NCBI GenBank assembly: GCA_002189035.1
Contig: NEEC01000004.1
Location: forward strand, 4,464,001-4,528,000
Length of the DNA stretch: 64,000 nt
Reading direction: 5' to 3'
Source: Utricularia gibba
Lineage: Eukaryota > Streptophyta > Magnoliopsida > Lamiales > Lentibulariaceae
The notes beneath the pieces were generated by a model. The model was not told the DNA's origin and ran no database searches. It was given only the letters and a program-made list of their open reading frames with translations. The position numbers were made by a program, and so were the translations under genes. Below, piece by piece: positions 59,450 through 64,000 of the stretch. Positions within the stretch are counted from its first letter, which is position 1. The number at the start of each line of letters is the position of its first letter.

Positions 59450-59694
59450 CTTGTTTGGTTGATGTGTTTTAGGTATTAGTGGGTTTATATTATTTGATTT
59501 TAACTAAACCTAAATATGCGGGTATAAAAATACTCATAACCTCTATTAAATATACATATATCCATATTGGAGGTTATTACATGAATATGATAATTATTAT
59601 ACCCATATATAAAGTATAATTATAACTACATACCAAACAACACGATTTTATTAAACCTACCATAAACCAACCTTATACCATCATATCAAACAAG
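59450..59694. mobile_element. MITE-like element with ~40-base terminal inverted repeats
   Basis: The left end CTTGTTTGGTTGATGTG…GGTATTAGTGGGTTTATA matches the reverse complement of the right end, CTTGTTTGATATGATGG…TATAAGGTTGGTTTATGG. The 245-base element is non-coding. I could not find a convincing target-site duplication. Confidence 0.5.
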
Positions 59695-59994
59695 GATAGT
59701 TATATGATGCGGTATGTTGCGCACCACTTCCACCGGCTCAACTGGTACTCAAGATCTGGAAGTCGGTCCGCGGAAACTCTGTGGATTTGGCCAGTCAAGG
59801 TCAACTGGTTGCTTTAAATAGCCCCATCCTCGTATTGCGTACACCTGCATTTTATTTCCCAAAATACTCTTACAATTAAAAATATCAAGAATTGTAATAA
59901 ATGAACTCGTGTTCTAAACACACCTACATTTAGAGCAATGCCAGTTTGATTGATGTGTTCTTACTCATTCAATTATATTTATTTAAACTTTTAG

Positions 59995-60378
59995 AGTTGA
60001 TTTGATAGTAAAGTATTTGAATATAGTATAATTAATTATGTATATACTTAATTATAAAGCATATAACAAATTTTGTATTTTATATATGAGAATTGAGGTT
60101 AAAATATAACAGTTGAAAATAATGTTTAATAGTTATTAGTAAAGATAGATATATAATAATTTTTAAAATGATATAAATGATAAAACATGTACTTATGTAA
60201 ATATAATTGATCTACTCTCTTCTCCCTCCTCCTTCATTGGTATATATCACTTTAATACTCAAAAAATGAATATGTTATTAATATTATCATATAAGATTGA
60301 CATATATATACTAGTTAATAAAACAATATTTATGTGTAAACTTGGTATAAATTTTATATACTATACTATCAAACAACT
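59995..60378. mobile_element. MITE-like element with inverted termini
   Basis: The left end AGTTGATTTGATAGTAAAGT matches the reverse complement of the right end AGTTGTTTGATAGTATAGTA. The interior is non-coding, except for an odd pyrimidine patch CTCTCTTCTCCCTCCTCC near 60215. A truncated relative is at 5039-5220. Confidence 0.5.
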
Positions 60379-60883
60379 TGTCATTATATATGAATTTTCT
60401 TAGGCAACTGAGTTTTAAATTTAATTTGTTTTAAGTATATATTTGCAAAATTTACATACTAAAGCACTTTCAATTACAATTAAATGAAGTAAACGTCATT
60501 TTATATATTACATATTACAGTATTTCAAATAAAAAATATCAAATATTTCAAATAAATTAAATATTTATCATTGAATAAGATGTATGTCATAAGATATCAA
60601 TAGTTATAAATAATTTTTTTCAATATATATAGTAATTTAAAATTTAAATTAATATAAGTAGGTAATTTATTTATTTAATATTTTAAATAAATAACATATT
60701 TCATTTAAACAATATAATAAATTTTTGTGTACGTTTTCGGAATAAATAAATACAACAACGGGCACAAGGGGCCCAATATTGGACATTAATCATTTTAAAT
60801 GAAAATTTAATTATATTAATTAATTACGCATTACAACCTAATCCAAGAATTAAACGACCCAGCTGCAGCTCTTTGAAGGAGAA

Positions 60884-63000
60884 TTAGAATGTGTGTCTGT
60901 TGCTCCTCTGTTGTGCCGTCTCCAGCAACTTTGCGATCCCCTGCGTCCACGCCTGGTAATCCCTCTGGTTCTTGCATTCGAACTCCACGAGGCCGCGGGA
61001 CACCGTCCGCAGCCCGAAGTAGCGACGCTGGTCTCCTCCTTCGAGAAGGTGACGCCCCGGCCATGCCGGAATATCTTTCACTAACTCCGATACCACGTCT
61101 GAAAAGAATGAAAGTGGAATGAGATGAGCCATTCTGTTGCTTTTAGTCGAGCTCTTTATGCTTTTCTTCAATCCGATAACCCCATGTAAGAAACTACTCA
61201 CTCTTTTTCTTCTTTGTCACCGTCCCTGCAACATGCCTGCTCTTGGTTTTCAGCATTACCTGCGTTGTTTGTGAAGTGTTTTTTGGTTGTTTTGGTGGGA
61301 TTACGTGTGGAAAAGTGAGGTTATTACCTGACCCAATTTGTTGATGTAAACGGACACAACCTTCCAATGGAGATCGCCTGAAGTGGAGAACTTGATCAGC
61401 ATCAGCTGTTTGGTTTGGAGAAACAGGGGATTGGAATTTGATTGCAGAAGAGATTACCGTTTCTGGTTCGCTTGAGAAGCTCGCAGCCTCTAGCGAGAAG
61501 TTCCCGATTACACACTGCCAGAAAATCTTGCTCCGGGGTGTCGCCTCCGCGGCCGCCGGTCCCGTTCCAGACATCCTTCAGCGTCCTGGCCTTTAAGGTC
61601 GTGGCCGCCCGAAGAGCTACGAAATGTACTTGGTTATATACTGCAAGAGTGTAAAAGGATGGAATTATTGGTGATTGTAGTGTGGAACGGAGGTTATACC
61701 AGTTGCGGCGGCGGCGGTGAGGGTCATGATGTCGCTTGCGGAGGAGCAATTTACAGCTGAACTCACGACAGAAGCTAAATGCTCCCGCTCCGCCCCCATC
61801 GCTTCCGCCGTCTCAACGCATTGCGCTGCGACCAATGTGGCTGCGGAAGCTAGTGCTCGATCAAATTTCATGGCCTGTTCCTCCTTCGCGGAGGAAGAAG
61901 CCGTGGATGCGGCGATTGCAGCAATCGCGGACGCTAACCCGGCGACGGAAACCGCCGCGTGGAGATGCGCATTGTGGGCTCTCAACTCTTCCTTCTTCTT
62001 CTCCTTACGGTCCTTCAACCATCTCCCAACAGTTTTATTGCCCCCGCCGTTTGCGGCGACGGAAACAGTGTACTTCATCGGAATACTCGCCTGCCGGTGA
62101 TGCTGTAAGAGATTTTGTCCACGTCAAGGATATGAATCATGTGGGCGATACAGATCACGCGGATTATTAAAAGCTCCGGAATACCCCACCGGAAAACTGA
62201 TCGAAAAATCGTAAGAATTTAACAAGAACCACAAAAACATAAATGGTGGGTGTCATTCCTAACTTCATAAAAAAAAACAGCGATTCTGAAAGCAAAACTG
62301 CAACTATCTTCTCCGGCATTGCCCGAATCCCTGATTTACCATTCGTCGGAAATTCCGGAGCCCATAAAAAAAACAAAGCTTTAAGAATCCCTGACGGTCC
62401 ATTTGTCGGAAATGCCGAAAAAAATGCTCAGAAATGCCGGAAGGTAAAAAAGAACAATTTTGAAATGGATTGAAAAAAGATAACCAAACCTTTGGATTAC
62501 CGATTTCTGATGGCGAAGCAGGGGGGCTATCAGAGAGAGATCCACAACTCAGACCGCCGTTGAGGGTGCCGCTGCTGTGAGAAATCCGACCGGAAGTTCG
62601 TGGTGATGCATCCTGCTGCAGATATTGTACCTGCCCATCATGAAATACAGCTGGAATTTTAGGAACCAGAAAATCATCACAGAGCAATCTTTCGAGTGAC
62701 CCACAGCCTCAAAAAAAGAAAATAACTCACAGACTGAGACATGATCCTTTCCAGTACAACCATCGAAGTCTCCGACGTAGCGAAGGAAAACAGGTTAATC
62801 GAGGAGCGCGCAGCCTCCGGCGACAACTGTTCATGTATGACGTCGACGCAGCTCCCACGGGGACTACTCTCTTCGGTCAACAGAGCTCGTGGAGCACCAG
62901 CTTGTGAGATTTCACGGGCAGAGAGGCTCCAAGAACGGCAGAGAAACTCCATGGGCTCCGGCAGCGGCCGGAAAAGTGGATGCAGATGCGGCTTCTCCAT
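60884..63000 (-). CDS. VAB: VAN3-binding protein / FORKED-like (DUF828 + PH domain)
   Basis: Exons on the minus strand are 63000-62731, 62630-62490, 62102-61700, 61616-61458, 61377-61328, 61259-61202 and 61098-60884. They are in phase and give 431 aa. The start MEKPHL and the segment [13 protein letters not shown]…LERIMSQS are typical. The DUF828 helical region follows ([20 protein letters not shown]…[19 protein letters not shown]). A plant PH-like domain at the C-terminus ([14 protein letters not shown]…[20 protein letters not shown]) binds phosphoinositides in relatives. Family members act with the ARF-GAP VAN3/SFC at the trans-Golgi network to route PIN1 and shape leaf veins. The frame extends 41 codons upstream of the chosen ATG, without family similarity. 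The link between exons 2 and 3 is the least certain. Confidence 0.87.
62325..62418. repeat. Imperfect local duplication in intron 2 of the VAB-like gene
   Basis: Two copies of a 34-base segment, 62325-62358 and 62385-62418, share 27 positions (both begin GAATCCCTGA and contain GTCGGAAAT). They start 60 bases apart. The sequence is G+C-richer than the rest of the intron. Confidence 0.65.
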
Positions 63001-64000
63001 GAAAGCGGGGTTCCGCGAAGTGAAATGACAGCAGCAGCCGCAGGATGACGGAGAATCCTTATACAGATACCAAGGAGCCGCAACGGAGAGAGAAGGGAGC
63101 GAGTGGGGGGGCCGAACTGCCACTGGAGTTGAGTGCAGTGGGAACTGGGGAAGTAAAATTACTCAGAAAACGAGGTTCCATTTATGACGCAATTAATCAA
63201 TTAATTCGTTCTCCCAATCTTTTTTTCCCTAATTTAAAATAAATTGATAAATACCAAACCCCTTTTTATCTTGTTTTTTAATTCTGAAACTAATACAAAA
63301 AATAAAAAATTAGGTAAATGGAATAATTTAATCCGGTAAAAACGTAAAAGAGGAATTAATGAGGAATGTGACATGTCGGTGACTGAGATGCCCTACGCTG
63401 TCACTTGTATTTTTCAATCCGCCGTCCCCCAGCCGTACGCCGCCGTCACAGACCCCAATCCAATAATAATAATAATAATAAACACCTCAATAATTCATTG
63501 ACAGCAACATGCTGTACGTGCGACATTAGTGGGCTTTCAGTGACCGTTGGCCCAATTCTCGAACCTAAAAGCCTATTCATTTTATTCAAGCCCATTCGAT
63601 AACTACAGGCCCAATTCTGTTCTCCATTGACCCAAATGATGAAAAATACTTTGAAGTTGTGTCTGATATAGCTCTAGTCATGAGTATGAGTTGTCTGATA
63701 TATTTGTGAGAATTGCAAATGAAATCTTTTGTTTCAATTGGATTTAAATTATTGTAAAAATCAGATTTGATGATCTCATGTTTTCGAATATTATAGGAAA
63801 TAATATTTTATTTCACATTTGTAATAAAATATTCAAATAACTTTTGATTAATTCCATCGAATATTTCAAATAAAACCAGACATTATAAGACACACCTTCC
63901 ATATAAAAAAAATTGAATTTCTAATTAAGTTTTATTTTAAAAATTGGATTTTGGGCTCAGAAAATTCATTTTCGGGTCAACCCAGGAGTTGTGTGTGTGT
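63001..64000. other. 5' flank of the VAB-like gene and intergenic sequence
   Basis: 63001-63180 is the likely leader and core promoter on the minus strand. An AAT microsatellite lies at 63462-63481. From 63640 to the window end the sequence is A+T-rich, with no gene seen. Confidence 0.4.

Larger units (their letters stand above)
57569..60883. other. Long A+T-rich gene-poor region with inverted-repeat elements
   Basis: 57569-58000 is the EPFL 3' flank and A+T-rich. Two G+C-rich islands (58020-58160 and 59030-59270) have open frames on both strands but no product I recognise. Three inverted-repeat elements (58557-58786, 59450-59694 and 59995-60378) are listed separately. The remainder to 60840 is A+T-rich with no signal. 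Confidence 0.4.

Overview
This is nuclear DNA of a eudicot flowering plant. Genes are split by short GT-AG introns, coding blocks are separated by long A+T-rich spacers with degenerate inverted-repeat elements, and every recognisable product belongs to a land-plant family (PHT1, ERF, IVc bHLH, ethylene receptor, CslG, KCS, EPFL, ELIP, miR167). I lean towards an asterid, but the window does not prove it. I rebuilt exon structures by hand from splice-site phase and family similarity; no search was run.

Layout: 1-5 kb holds the tail of an unrecognised gene, a PHT1 phosphate transporter (-) and an ERF1/ORA59-like AP2 factor (-) broken by one missing base. 5.7-10 kb holds a bHLH104/ILR3-type iron regulator (+) and an HR-lesion-inducing/DoxX-like membrane protein (+). 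12.6-17 kb holds a PSK-simulator-like DUF3475/DUF668 protein (+) facing, tail to tail, a subfamily-2 ethylene receptor (-). 19.5-29.3 kb holds a cellulose-synthase-like G enzyme (+) and a TRAF1/MATH-domain protein (+). 30.8-36.3 kb holds a small PPR protein (+) and an acylamino-acid-releasing enzyme (+) with a probable transit peptide. 38-44 kb holds a 3-ketoacyl-CoA synthase (+), GDP-mannose 3,5-epimerase (+) and an ARL5/ARFC1 GTPase (+). At 47.0 kb a perfect miR167 hairpin lies on the minus strand inside an otherwise gene-poor 44-53 kb stretch. 53-57.6 kb holds an early light-induced protein (+, also frame-broken by one base), acireductone dioxygenase (-) and an EPFL4/5/6-type secreted peptide (+). 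60.9-63 kb holds a VAN3-binding/FORKED-like DUF828+PH protein (-).

The genes do not form one pathway. Several themes recur by chance or by the usual mixture of plant genes: auxin and vein patterning (miR167, VAB/FORKED-like), ethylene (receptor, ERF, ARD of the methionine salvage cycle), mineral nutrition (PHT1, bHLH104) and cell wall, cuticle or ascorbate metabolism (CslG, KCS, GME).

I found no gene system that looks wholly new. The points most worth a second look are the unannotated MIR167 locus, the two single-G losses in homopolymers that break ERF and ELIP, a tandem-like pair of in-frame exons in CslG, the upstream transit-peptide exon of AARE with a CAGCAG acceptor, and two small families of inverted-repeat elements, one copy of which sits in the only intron of the KCS gene.
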